From Druceiella hillmani (lineage: Eukaryota; Arthropoda; Insecta; Lepidoptera; Hepialidae): a stretch of 64,000 nucleotides of DNA. The position numbers were made by a program, and so were the translations under genes. The notes under the pieces are model-generated. The model did no database searches, was not told where the DNA came from, and was given only the letters and a program-made list of their open reading frames with translations. The DNA is taken from assembly GCA_039881145.1 (NCBI GenBank), contig JAYKKI010000052.1:12651001-12715000 (forward strand), written 5' to 3'. The first letter of the stretch is position 1. Each line of letters starts with the position of its first letter. Positions 25,100-36,360 of the stretch are shown here, piece by piece.

Positions 25100-26265
25100 T
25101 TGCGAGCTTGAATATAGATAACACCTTGGCAACAACAAATAAATGGATGCAAATATAAATTAAGTTTGACTTATTCATTTATCGTATTAGCTCTGGCACT
25201 ATTTAATTGCACACATCCGTTCTTTATTATTGACTTGTGCACACGCCTCATGTTTTTACCATTAAAGTAGTTATAACTCGGATAATTTCATAAGTAATCA
25301 ACTTTTATTCTAGTTTTTTCAAAGAGAAAACTAAATTTCTAAATTTTTAGAATATTTCTTGTTATCTACGTTTGCCTTTGAAAAATGACATAGGTCTCAA
25401 TCCATTAATCTGTACATTTATAAGTTAGGTATACGCAATCGGTAGCAATTCTTAACGGAATTTGATGATTCTTTCTTCTATCAACTGGGTAATTATCAGA
25501 ATACGATTATTTATTAGACCATTGATTTTCGCAGTTTATGTCGTTTAAACATTTTTTCACGAAGTTTCTCATTTTCGGCGACCGTTCTCGACTTCCGTTT
25601 TTTCCTCCTTTCTGCTACTTGCTGTATTTAAGTTTTTCTTGAATTTTTATTAAATTTGTTTATTTAATAAACCAAAAAAATACGCACAAACTTAATTGCG
25701 TAGCAAGTTGCATCACGCGACAATCACATTCACTCAGAACTAACTAACAAATATCATCGATAAGCTCCTGCATTTCCCTCCGCTAATGGCATTTTTTTCC
25801 AAGTTCATACGGTGTATATATTTTTAATGTTCCCTCTATATCTCTCTTGCATTATAACTTCAGTCCCGTCATAGCCACTGACTAAATCATTCCTCACTTT
25901 TATGACATACAACTAGACTAGATAAATCTAATTCTTCAAAATTGAGAACAAGAGAATCCAAAAATGGAAAATAAAAAAGGAAGTATAAGTGCTTAAAGAT
26001 TTAAAACTGAACCTAAAGCTGATATCAATGATGAGAATGTATCTGTAAAAATTAACCGTTATATTGAGAGAAAATGTTATCTGCACTTGAATGAAAATAT
26101 TGAGTAAGGTAAGTGAATCAAGTTACGAAATAATTAAAATATATGGTTCGTGAAACTATATACGAAAACGTAATTGATATATATCATGATTAATAAATCT
26201 TAGATATTTTTTTAAAAGAACATCTGGAGGCAAATACAAATTTAAATTAAGTATGATAAAGAACA
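25100..26265. other. Upstream of gene 2
   Basis: No gene is recognised beyond the core promoter. It is AT-rich unique sequence. Confidence 0.6.
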
Positions 26266-26690
26266 GGTGTAAATACTTTGCCACCAGCCAACAGGGAGAA
26301 CAAACTACATTTGGACTTTAAAAGAAAATTGTCATTCACAAAATACTGGTCAGTTGGGAGTTTAATCCGCGTCCTTAGGGCACTTTAAAAATGAGCCACG
26401 TCAAGATGATAAACGGCGGATGGATCCCTGTTTGCACCGCGAATTAAGCGCGTTGCCCTTGAGTCGAAAACTTGTAACTTGATGCTTGTGTTGATCGCTC
26501 GCTTCCACCTGACGCCTGCGTATTTTATGACTCGGATTAACTTTTAAAAATTGTTGGCGTTGTGTCGGCATTGACGATGTTATGAAGATTTATGAAAATA
26601 TTGCTCTGTGTTTAATAGATGGTTTTTAAACTGCCTTGATCTTATTTATTTTACTTTTTTAAGATTAATATTCATTTAAGGTATTGACAA
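26266..26690 (+). repeat. Dispersed GC-richer repeat, copy 1
   Basis: It shares CAGTTGGGAGT, TAATCCGCGTCC, AAAATGAGCCACGT, GACTCGGATTA and a long CTTGATGCTTGTGTTGATCG stretch with the copy at 57738. It has no tRNA promoter boxes and no clear frame. Class unknown. Confidence 0.85.
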
Positions 26691-26699
26691 AAAGATATT

Positions 26700-27500
26700 G
26701 GGAAGAGATTAATGATCCAACTAATTTTGTGTAAATAAAATTAATGGGATTATTAATCTCTTAGTTATATCTCACAACGTTTCATTAGCAGTATTTATTA
26801 AATATGAATGAATTATGCTCGTGATGTTTCGATATCATTCTGTATTCGATGATTAAATATTATTCTTTTGTCGTTAACATTTATCATGAGGAAAATTATA
26901 GATTTTCTTACCACACTAAGATTTACAGATGCAGAGCTGTGATAAAGCGGAAAAGTCTTTTGTTTTCTGTCTGTGTGTCCGTATGTCTTCTAATTTAGGC
27001 GAGACTCATGATGAGCGGAAATTTCAGTAGGGCTAGTCGTGGTCGGACTTGTCTGAGTTTCCTCAAATATTTCCTCAAATATGCCTTTAGATTCTGGGGT
27101 TCAAATTAGTCTTATTCTTTTAGAGCTTCTAGTATGCTGAAAAACGTTTGTTTTCTTCGAAGCTTCTGAAGGAAAGCACTTAAGTAACTAAAAAATATTT
27201 AAAGAATAAGGATTGTATTCGGGACAGCAAAACTAACAAATTTCGGTGCCCGACGTTTTTGCTGGATTGCGAGGTTATGGTGTGATCGTCTTAACTCGAT
27301 GGGATAGATTTATACGAAGCAATGAAAACTGGTGTAGAATCACTATATTTTTATACAAATTACACTTTTATTTATAGGAAATACGATTATACAATTTACT
27401 ATAAAGCGCTACGCACTTTAAGTCGATATTAAAACTGTTTATTATTTACTCTGCACGCTTTCGTAGTCTCCGAGTCTTGATTTAAAACTCGGTTTTCATT
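26700..27500. other. No gene recognised
   Basis: Contains GTCTGTGTGTCCGTATGTC and GACTCATGATGAGCGG words like those inside the dispersed repeat described at 52782, but no full copy. Confidence 0.45.
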
Positions 27501-27765
27501 GTTCGTTTTATATGTAGGCTTATTATTATCTTTATTATAATAAGTAATTTACTGCTGCTTTAATACTAATCCGAAATAATCTCCAGAAAGTTCTATAAAG
27601 TTGTTCGTATTGTTCGACATGTATTTATTAAAGTTCGTTTTATATGTAGGCTTATTATTATCATTATTATAATAGGTGATTTACTGCTGCTTTAATACTA
27701 ATCCGAAATAATATCCATAAAGTTCTATGAAGTTGTTCTTATTGTTCGACATGTATTTATTATTG
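27501..27765. repeat. 132-bp tandem duplication
   Basis: GTTCGTTTTATATGTAGGCT to GTTCGACATGTATTTATTA occurs twice in tandem (27501 and 27633) with few differences, so it is a recent event. Confidence 0.92.
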
Positions 27766-27993
27766 CTTTCATAAATATGAATCTATTACCGTCGCTGAGA
27801 TTAGTTTAAACAACGAAACTGTGCACAGGCCAAGAAAGAAACAGAAACATTCTAAAAAAAAGAAACAGAAACATTCTTCTGTTGTTTTGGACTTATTAGC
27901 ATATTTTTAGTCAGTAGCACTTAGTTTTACTTAAAATATTCAATGTACAGACTCATTTTTTACGACTTTATTATTTCTATGCTTGAAAATTTC

Positions 27994-27996
27994 GTG

Positions 27997-28079
<83 letters not shown>

Positions 28080-28080
28080 T
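27994..28080. repeat. TA microsatellite
   Basis: A TA run with AAAAA and CATA interruptions, just 3' of the LINE relic on the minus strand. Confidence 0.97.
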
Positions 28081-28119
28081 ATAACTTTCGCCCTGCTTGT
28101 ATATTCGTGCATTCGTACC

Positions 28120-28500
28120 TTGTATCTCCTTGTACATTCTTTATTTGATCTGTCAACCTCATTGGTAATCTGCCGCGTGGTCTGATGCCTTCGGTTTTGC
28201 TCTGCACTACTAGGCCTTCAATGGATTCGCATCCGCGCCGTATTATATGTCCAAATCGAGAATACGAGCTTGCACTATGGTTGATAGTCTTTATTTGATG
28301 ACCAGCTCTCGAAGAATGGACTCATTGGTTCGGAATTCCGTCCACGATATACCGAGCATTCTTCTCCAGCACCACATCTCAAGGGCATCGATCCGTTTTT
28401 TTTCACTTTCTCGTAGAGTTCATGTTTCAGCATTATAGAGGAATATGGTGAATATGAGAGCCTTAACAAGTCTAATTTTGGTGGTGTTGGTGATGTTTCA
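28120..28500 (-). pseudogene. LINE (non-LTR) reverse transcriptase 3' relic
   Basis: The minus strand reads KALIFTIFLYNAET, then RIDALEMWCWRRMLGISWTE, FRTNESILRELVIK, stop, RLSTIVQARIL and finally RPRGRLPMRLTDQIK. This C-terminal region (EMWCWRRM...ISWT...RPRGR...W/LTDQI) is characteristic of insect endonuclease-RT non-LTR elements. Stops break it. Confidence 0.75.
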
Positions 28501-28528
28501 GTCCCTCCATATTTCTCTCAGTTTATCC

Positions 28529-28529
<1 letters not shown>

Positions 28530-28588
<59 letters not shown>

Positions 28589-28590
28589 CA

Positions 28591-28624
<34 letters not shown>

Positions 28625-28625
28625 T
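28530..28625. repeat. TA microsatellite
   Basis: A TA run with CATACATACATA interruptions on the other side of the LINE relic, so the relic is bracketed by TA tracts. Confidence 0.97.
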
Positions 28626-28914
28626 GAATAGATGCATTTCGGCGTGAATTTATTGCAACAAATTTAATAAACGTTATTTGATATCATTTGACCTTATGTA
28701 CTAGATTAATAAGAGTCCACGGCCATCGCACCGCATGGCCTCCGTCTTATCAGCAACTGTACAGTCACTCTGTGAACTTAACCTACGACAATAGATTATG
28801 CGTGCACCACTGTCTTTCCATATAAAAAAAGAAAAAAGAATTATAATGGGACTAAATAAAACATTTTTAGTTTTTAGGATATTGTAAATAAAATAACCTG
28901 TCAAGCACTAGTAG

Positions 28915-29130
28915 AAATCGCCCTACGAGGGTTCCGCATACATTTATGTACTTATAAACATATAAGTTTACATAGTATTCCTACTGAACTAATTTTAAAT
29001 ATAAATTACTTATTTGACCTTTCAAAGACATAAAAACAGAAAAAATATTTTAAAAATTGTAAAATGTAGGATAATCACTATAGTCTTTATACAATCTTTG
29101 TGTACGTTGTAATAATTATATTTTTTCATA
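28915..29130. repeat. Partial copy of the same family
   Basis: CTACGAGGGTTCCGCATACATTTATG, then AT-rich sequence with short shared words (ATATAAATTACTTATTTGACC, TTTTAAAAATTGTAA). Confidence 0.4.
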
Positions 29131-29299
29131 ATTTTTGGGTGAGTATCCCCGGATATAAAGGAGGAAACATTTTTTTGATATTTTTCAGTTTACTTATGAA
29201 AAATAATTATGGAAAAAAACATTTATTTTTAGATCTTTATTATGCCTCATACTACACATATACGGAATTAACAAAAAAGCGTACTTAGTTTGCCCCACC

Positions 29300-29460
29300 A
29301 TAATTTCCTCTCTCTTTCTCTCTCGCTCTCTCTTTGCACTGCAGGGACCCGGGTTCGATTTCTGGCTATTCGTCAAGCAGGGCAGGACACGTTTTCTCGT
29401 TGGATGTAAGAGATTGCTTTCATAGCAATAAATCCATCACTTGTATTAATTGTATATATT
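29300..29460 (+). repeat. Possible tRNA-derived SINE fragment
   Basis: GGGACCCGGGTTCGATTTCTGGC matches a B-box/T-arm, after a CT-rich tract (TCTCTCTTTCTCTC). No A box or cloverleaf is visible, so it is not a tRNA gene. Confidence 0.3.
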
Positions 29461-30539
29461 TCAGAAAATAAATAACTGGCGAATTCAAATAGATTTCCAT
29501 TATTGTATGCGAAATGAAGAAATATATTTGAATTGGATATTTGATTGTCTGTCTGTCACAATTTTCTTAGAAACCGATTGGCTTAGAAACTTGAAATTTG
29601 GCACAGGAAACCTATTAAGCCTACATGAGGTGGAAATTTTCTCAGCTGTCTTTATTAACTACGAGATTTAATAAAAACTCATATATAATTATGATTAAAA
29701 ATGAAAGAGGACAATCAAAACAAATTTACCTTCATACTTAGAAACTATTTCGAATTTCTTATTAAATGAATATGATTTATATTAATCAATAAAATGTATA
29801 TTTACCATTGCGAAAAAAATAACACTGTGCAGGATTCAGTACTAAGAAATGTAAATAGCATGGATTGTAGAGAAAAGCAACAATGCTTATACTTCAGAGG
29901 CCCATATTCGACTAAGGATCTGTTACATATGTATTATTATGGACAATTTTCGTAATTAATTAATTTTTCAGAAGTTTTAAGTCATTAGTGGAAAAAATCA
30001 AAACAATATTTGAAATTTTCGTCTCCTTTATATTTTTTTATTTTCTTAAAAAAATTAATTTATTCAAAATATTATGCCCCATCCGGTGTGGTTACGTCAA
30101 CGCCAAAGGCATTTTTGGGCATTTCCTGTGATATTTCAGATAATATGGAACTTTGTCTTAACGAGTTTCAATTCATGCACCAAAACATGGTTGAATAGTA
30201 TCATCACTTTTTAGCTTTTTATTCTCATCATAATATCAGTAAACATTATTGTCCAAATAGACTAGAGTCAGAGTAAAACATCATAATGTCACATGTAAAT
30301 TTTATATGTATGAAGGGTCCACAAAATTAGATAAATAATGAATATATCCCAATTCACGTCCAAACTTGACGTGGATTGTTGGAACTTAATTAAGTGGATA
30401 CTAAGATTTATGGAAGGTATAAAATAAGTATGATAGTCAATTTAAAGCTATAAAATGGACAAACACCAGTCAAAGAGAAATCAATATTTCCCTAAACCTA
30501 TGCCTTTTCCGAATCAAAACACCGTAACCGTAAAGTAAT
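29461..30539. other. No gene recognised
   Basis: 29555-29620 (CTGTCTGTCACAATTTTC, CTTGAAATTTGGCAC) resembles 48700-48760, probably a shared old repeat. The rest is unique AT-rich DNA. Confidence 0.45.
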
Positions 30540-30853
30540 GTCGACGTAACCTAACCAATTTTCACAATCTATTTCGATTCGTAACACCCGCGGGCATCAG
30601 ATGGAAGCGAGCAAACAACAAAAGCAGCAAGTAGTTCAAGTTTGCGACTAAAGGGCAAAGCGTTTAATACTCGGTGCAAACAAGATGCTACCCGTCATTC
30701 ATCATCATGACATGGCTCATTTTTAAGGTGCCCTGAGGACGTAGATTACACTTTCAACTGGCCAGTCTTGTGAATGACAAATTTTATTTTTAAGTCTGAA
30801 TCTAGTTTTGTTCCCCTGTTGGCAGATGGTAAAGTGTTAGTTTCAGTAGAATT
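30540..30853 (-). repeat. Dispersed GC-richer repeat, copy 2 (reverse)
   Basis: This is the inverse orientation of the 26266 and 57738 copies and more diverged. Matching landmarks are CATGGCTCATTTTTAAGGTGC, AACTGGCCAGTCTTG and GGTGCAAACA. Confidence 0.75.
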
Positions 30854-30881
30854 TACTGGTATAAATATTTCCTAAACTTAT

Positions 30882-30883
<2 letters not shown>

Positions 30884-30958
<75 letters not shown>
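30884..30958. repeat. TA microsatellite
   Basis: About 37 AT dinucleotides without interruption. Confidence 0.98.
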
Positions 30959-30959
<1 letters not shown>

Positions 30960-31978
30960 CTATATTTCTCGATTTTTTTATTCAAGTACGAATAGCCATA
31001 TTCTGTATATACATTGACATATTTCTTATAATATTTTCGTCGACAGCATATTCATTTAAGTATATAAAGGATAAGAGAATACTAAAACTGCAATCACCTC
31101 CTCAAAACACTGTTATATATTTATATTTTTTCTGTTGTTCGCCTTCTTTTGTTTTCGACTTTTCATTAAACTTATTTAATTCAATGATGCGCCACGAAAA
31201 TGTCGAGAGTCTTCGTAATCTTGGGGCTGAAGTTTTTACTGTGCAAAGCTTTTTACTCAACTTTTTTAGCAAAACTTTTTACTGTGCATGTACTTGGGTG
31301 TGAGGATTGGTTAGCGCATGTTGAAGCTTGGAATAGTATTTACTATTAAGTGAATCCACATAATTCGAGGTCGAGGAGGTCAAGGAAATCATAAAGCAAG
31401 AAAAAAGGTGTTTTGGTTAGAAATTAGTTACAAAAATTAAAGTTTTCTGCAAATTTTTCTGAAAATATTTTTTTTAATTTTAATAGTTAACCAAACTTTT
31501 ATGTATTGGTTAACTTTTGATATAAAAACAATAATTAAAATAGGTCAAATATTGCAGCCTTCATTGTGTGCTCATACGTACATACTGACTGATTTTTAAA
31601 GGGCATATTTAGATCATTATAAACATTTCAATATATTGAAAGAGTGGTATCATTATTTAGGACAATCTCTCCCGTTTTCAAAAAGCGTTTTACTTGTTGT
31701 TGATTACTTGTAAAATTACCAGATTTATAATTAATTCCGCTGGCAAAACTCGCGCCTGTCGGGGCCATAGTCGATAATAAAGTATAGGCTTCATACGGCA
31801 ATTAAGTTATTAACACTTTATTTATTTGCCTTTGTCTACAGTCACTTGTTGTCGCCAAAGTGTTAACTGTATGCTTTGTATGTCTGACATACTTTCAGTA
31901 CGTCGGCCGTATAAATATTAAAGCCAAAGCTCATATCAATTAATATTTTCTAGTCCATACTAGTGATAAAATTACAAT
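30960..31978. other. Upstream of the P450 pseudogene
   Basis: No gene recognised. No TATAAATA with an initiator is retained upstream of the pseudogene. Confidence 0.55.
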
Positions 31979-32046
31979 TATAATTATGAACGTGGCGCAA
32001 ACTAAAATTACGAATTTGTTTAGTTTGCGCCACGTTCATAATTATA
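31979..32046. repeat. 28-bp palindrome made of P450 sequence
   Basis: The arms 31979-32006 and 32019-32046 are perfect inverse copies around a 12-bp loop. The right arm is coding sequence of pseudogene exon 1 (it aligns to codons 6-15 of gene 2), so the left arm is its inverted copy. Confidence 0.93.
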
Positions 32047-32353
32047 TTTGCTTTATACACATTTTTCAACCATTGGGAAACTCTGTTATGTGCCTTTCGA
32101 ACCGCTAGTTATTCTTATGAAAAAATTACTTTAATCTTTCGAGAGAGCGTATTAAAATACACTAAAAGACTTTTTAAGAAGTTCAAAGGACACGTTTATT
32201 TCGATATATGGTTATTTAGTCCACCGATATTAGTTATCCGCTCCCCAAAAATGGCCGAGAGGATTTTGGTTACAAACTATCATTAGTTTGTCAACAGAGT
32301 ATTACAAACAAATAAGTGATAGACTGGGCGCCAAAGCCTTAACCATAGTTAAG
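32007..32353 (+). pseudogene. Pseudogene exon 1 relic
   Basis: Recognisable stretches are a VPFEP hinge, RESV, KKFKGH, DIWLFSPPILVIRSPKMAE and a terminal LGAKALTIVK|GTAACT. Several stops and indels interrupt it (347 nt against 363 in gene 2). Confidence 0.8.
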
Positions 32354-32850
32354 GTAACTTAATTTCATTTTTAAATATATTACTTCGTATCTCTAATTTA
32401 CTTAAAAACTTTGTGTTGCAATTTACTACAGCTGTAGAATTTTAAACTTCAAATGTTGCCTAACTAGTTATCAATAACTTCCGTATTTTCCCGAATGAAA
32501 CTTATAATCTATTAAAAGAAATTAAAAATTATATTTTATATTTGACTTCTGTTCTAGTTATATATTTATTTCAGTTAAGTCTATTTATTTTAGAGTCGTG
32601 TAAATACACAAGTAACTTTTTAGCTCTAAAAAAATTACCACACTGTTATATTGAAAACTAACGAACCCGTAACGTCAATTCATTACCATTTGCTCAATTA
32701 GGAGCCAAATCTAATATTTCCACGTTTTCCCAAAAGTTTCAAATAATTTTTCTCTTATAATATGAGAGCATGAGATTCTTTGCTAGATACAATTAATTTA
32801 ACATAAGTAAGTATTAAAAATATTTTGTCATTTTCCTAAATTTTATGTAG

Positions 32851-32989
32851 GCTGTCGCCCCAGAAGAGGATCAAATTTCCTTCTTTAAATCTTTGGAATC
32901 AATACAAAGCAGCATCATTCATCGTCGTGATTGTATTGCTTATTTCTTCTCTCGTTTCCCAGAAAATAAATTCGTGGAGCAAGATCTTC
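32851..32989 (+). other. Unrecognised candidate exon inside the P450 pseudogene
   Basis: An open stretch of 46 codons sits between a good acceptor (TTTTATGTAG|G) and a good donor (CTTC|GTAAGT), with more balanced base composition than its surroundings. It reads AVAPEEDQISFFKSLESIQ and onward. It does not resemble any P450 exon in the window. It could be an exon captured from another gene or chance. Confidence 0.25.
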
Positions 32990-33942
32990 GTAAGTTCACT
33001 CCGTGAAACTTACGTGTCTTATTTGTTCTGTATTAGCCGAAACTCAGTTGTCACTTAACAACTAAGCTCGATAAAGACCGAATATCGCGTTTTTGTAAAT
33101 CATCCATCTATCATGGATTCACTATTCACCACGACTGTTCCAGAAGTGTCTTTAATCTTCCAGAAATCTCTCAAAAAATAGAGAGTTTGTATATTATAAA
33201 CTTAGTATTTAGGCTTAGAAATGAACCAATTATTATGGAAGCATTTAATACTCGCGCAATCTTTTTGTTCACGGCATTCATAAACACGGAGTCAGGGTAA
33301 GAATAATTTGAAAACTAATTAAAGAGCCGAAAAATCACTCAAAAATCACTTTGTTTGTTTTGATATGAAGAATTTACGTCAATCATTTTTTTTGCGTTCT
33401 TATTATTTTGGCTGTATTTACTTATATCATATGATATAATGAGAGAATTTAGATTTAAGTACATAAATTGTTTTTAACAATTTAAGTACTTAAATCTTTC
33501 CTAGTATACAACACAATTATCTCAATATACAAACTATTGCAGTATGCAACGCAAATCATTTGTTAAATACAGATTACATCATCAAATTCCCTATTTTTAG
33601 ATAGCAATTTTTTAAAGGTTTTTGAGAATTTTGTTGGAAAGTAATTTTATTCAATAAATAATTGTTAACTTATTTTGTTTTTTCTACTCGAATTTTAATT
33701 AGCTTTTGTTTAATATTGAACACAAAAAGTCTTCAAAAAAATTTTGTTTCGCCTTATCTGTAATACTATGCTCCAAAACAAAATTTGAATTTTTTATATC
33801 TAACGCCTGTAATTGGGCCATTTTGGCTAATTTTAACATTTTATGTCAAATGGTAGCTAAAAAATGGTTGTCATAAATCAAAGTGATTTTTAAACGTTAA
33901 TTTAAACACATTATCTTATTTTATTAAAAATCAATAAAACAG

Positions 33943-34095
33943 GATGAACAATGGAGTTGAATTCGTTAAAGGTTATCACCAGCGTTCACAAGAGCTAAAA
34001 TTCGCAACATATTGTCAACACGTACGCCAGCGATTATTAAAGAAGTCCAAGAACTTATCAATAAAGAATACGTTGACAAACTAACTCATATTAAG
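33943..34095 (+). pseudogene. Pseudogene exon 2 relic
   Basis: The relic keeps the exact 153-nt length and both splice sites, reading DEQW then two stops and then RLSPAFTRAKIRNILSTR onward. The stops replace Gln/Leu and His codons of the C-helix. Confidence 0.85.
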
Positions 34096-34116
34096 GTGAA
34101 ATAATAACATCATTTT

Positions 34117-34207
34117 AGTTAAATATAATTACGGTATTTTAGTTAAATATAATTATGGTGTTTTAGTTAAATATAATTATGGTATTTTAGTGAAATATAA
34201 TTACGGT
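34117..34207. repeat. 24-bp tandem repeat, four units
   Basis: TTTTAGTTAAATATAATTA followed by a CGGTA/TGGTA variant. It begins just downstream of pseudogene exon 2. Confidence 0.9.
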
Positions 34208-34209
34208 AA

Positions 34210-35290
34210 AATATACTAAGCTTTGATATTTTAAGCTTCTCTTATCTAGCAATTTCGTGATGTCCATACTACCTGTCGTTACTCTGCTAAGTATACAAGT
34301 ATTGATACTGACTTTGCAGGTAAAACATTAAAATATATTTAACTTTTATGTGTAGTAAATATATTTTAAAAATTAGAGTCCCTTAACAAGGAAAAAACCG
34401 ACTAAAGTAACATAGATATTATGAAAAAAAATATCGAAACAAATCGAAAAATATTATCGAATTATAACACGTAAGAAATACTTGTGATACTTCGATAATA
34501 GCTTTCAAATTATTAATAAAGTGGAATCTGATTGTGACAATCTCAGTTATAATAAGGTACCGGCTGTAAATTTTTATCTTTAAATTTGCTACCATACGGG
34601 AGCAATCCAAAAAACCTAATGATAACAAAATCGGGGGATACAGTTTGGCGTTGCAGTTTCGAATCTATCCACTACACCAAAAATTAAATTATACCACTGG
34701 GTAGATAAAGAACCAAATAGTTCATTACAATAGAGAGAGAATAGTGACACATCTCGTGGTGGAGGGGGAAGCGCCGCCATTTTGAGGTTATTTTGTTGCG
34801 TATCGAGATTTACCGCAGTCCGGTAAAAAAATTTATGGACCGATTTTCTCACAGATAAAACATAAACATTCTTTAAAAATAGGTTATTAAAATTCTGCCC
34901 AAAAATATTTTATGATACCTCAGTTACGGCTTGTTCACTTGGAAAACATTTATCCGTATATCCAACTCCCTATTCTTTTATATAAAATATTGCATGCAAC
35001 CATGTTTTATCAGAGTTAATTTAAAATTATTGAAGTTAAAGTACAACAAAAGTGAAACTCATGACATTTACTGAACGTTGTACAAAACAAATTTACTTTG
35101 AAACGTAGTTGTCGCTAAACGAAAAATAAACTAATGGAGTCGAATTACGAAATAATAATTCCATGTAAATATTTTTGTTAGATAAAATTTAAATGTGTGT
35201 AATATCTACACGTCCTATAAGAAAAATATTTCAAGAGCTGGTCACAATACATCATTGCCTATTAAAGCGAGTAAAGAAACAATGAACTGT
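34210..35290. other. Pseudogene intron region
   Basis: No relic of exon 3 was found. A 78-codon minus frame at 34616-34852 is slightly GC-richer but unrecognised. Confidence 0.5.
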
Positions 35291-35620
35291 TCAGGATATT
35301 ATGCATATTTTTAGCGGATGTAATCTATACTATTAATAATTGTAACAGACTGAATTTTGTGCATGGAAAATATTGGATATTTATGCATATTTTTAGCGGA
35401 TGTAATCTACACTATTAATAAATTGTAACAGATTGAATTTTGTACATGAAAAATATTGGATATTTGTGCATATTTTTAGAAGATATAATCTATACTATTA
35501 ATAAATTGTAACAGGTTGAATTCTGTACATGGAAAATATTTAATATTTATACACATTTTTAGAAGATGTAATCTATACTATTAATAAATTGTAACAGATT
35601 CAATTCTACACATGTAAATA
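35291..35620. repeat. 83-bp tandem repeat, four units
   Basis: The unit contains TATGCATATTTTTAGCGGATG, TAATCTATACTATTAATAAA and TTGTAACAGATTGAATT. Spacing is 82-83 bp. Confidence 0.93.
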
Positions 35621-36201
35621 TATCTTTAAAAAAGAGGTTGATTTAGTATAAAGACTGATCATAGAAGCCAAAAACCTGTTTTAAGAATTTGTGTCTGTCT
35701 GCATGTTAATTTTTTTGTCAATCGCGCAAAATCTACTGGATAATTTTGAATGAAATTCAGTATGGTAATAGTTTGAGAAATATAATATATAAGGGAAAAA
35801 AATGTAGTGACTATTCTTTGTCAGAATTTTATGCGAGTAAAATCGTGGGGTGTAGCTAGAAAATAAAGGTCATTATATAATTAACGCGTTAAAGAATTTA
35901 TCGAATTTTCTATTCCATGAAAATTACTTCGAACGTACTTAAATTTATTGGGATTTCCAATGCCAAAACTACGTATGAGGCACTTGCGTGGTAAAAAGGG
36001 GATCGTGTTCTAATATTGATGGATATATTGTTTAACATTATGAGATGCATAGGTTACGTGGTTTTTTTGAGATAATATTCCATTTATTTGGTAGTTGCTC
36101 GCTATTCAACTGGCTCTACAAAATAATTTAAGTTGTAACAAATATAGGAACTAGTAATATTATATTATTTCTGAATAATAGAGAACATTTGCAAATTTCA
36201 G

Positions 36202-36360
36202 GTTTAAATTATTTATCACAGAAAATATTGACTTCACGCGGGCCTGCTTCGTGAGTATTCTTGCATCACGCCAAAACGGAAAACAGTATTTGAAATCTCA
36301 AACCTGGGACTTGGTAGATGCTCTCCTTCAGTTCATTAAAAGAATCCAAGACAGTAAAAA
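36202..36360 (+). pseudogene. Pseudogene exon 4 relic
   Basis: After a TTTCAG acceptor it reads FKLFITENIDFTRACFVSIL, then ASRQ and DLVDALLQF. The frame is open but many conserved residues are changed, and no clean GT donor occurs at the expected place. Confidence 0.75.

Larger units (their letters stand above)
32007..36360 (+). pseudogene. Inverted, decayed P450 pseudogene (exons 1, 2 and 4)
   Basis: Three exon relics lie on the plus strand, opposite to the rest of the cluster: 32007-32353 (exon 1), 33943-34095 (exon 2) and 36202 to about 36360 (exon 4). Splice sites partly survive (AAG|GTAACT, CAG|GATGAA, AAG|GTGAAA, TTTCAG|G). The coding frame has stops and indels in exons 1 and 2, and the start ATG reads ATT. 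Exon 4 (FKLFITEN) resembles gene 2 rather than genes 1 and 3. No exon 3 or exons 5-8 were seen. A 28-bp palindrome at its 5' edge is built from its own coding sequence. Confidence 0.85.

Noticed and set aside
29340..29370. tRNA gene suggested by GGGTTCGATTTC
   Set aside because: No acceptor stem, D-arm or anticodon arm can be drawn upstream; it is better read as a SINE fragment.
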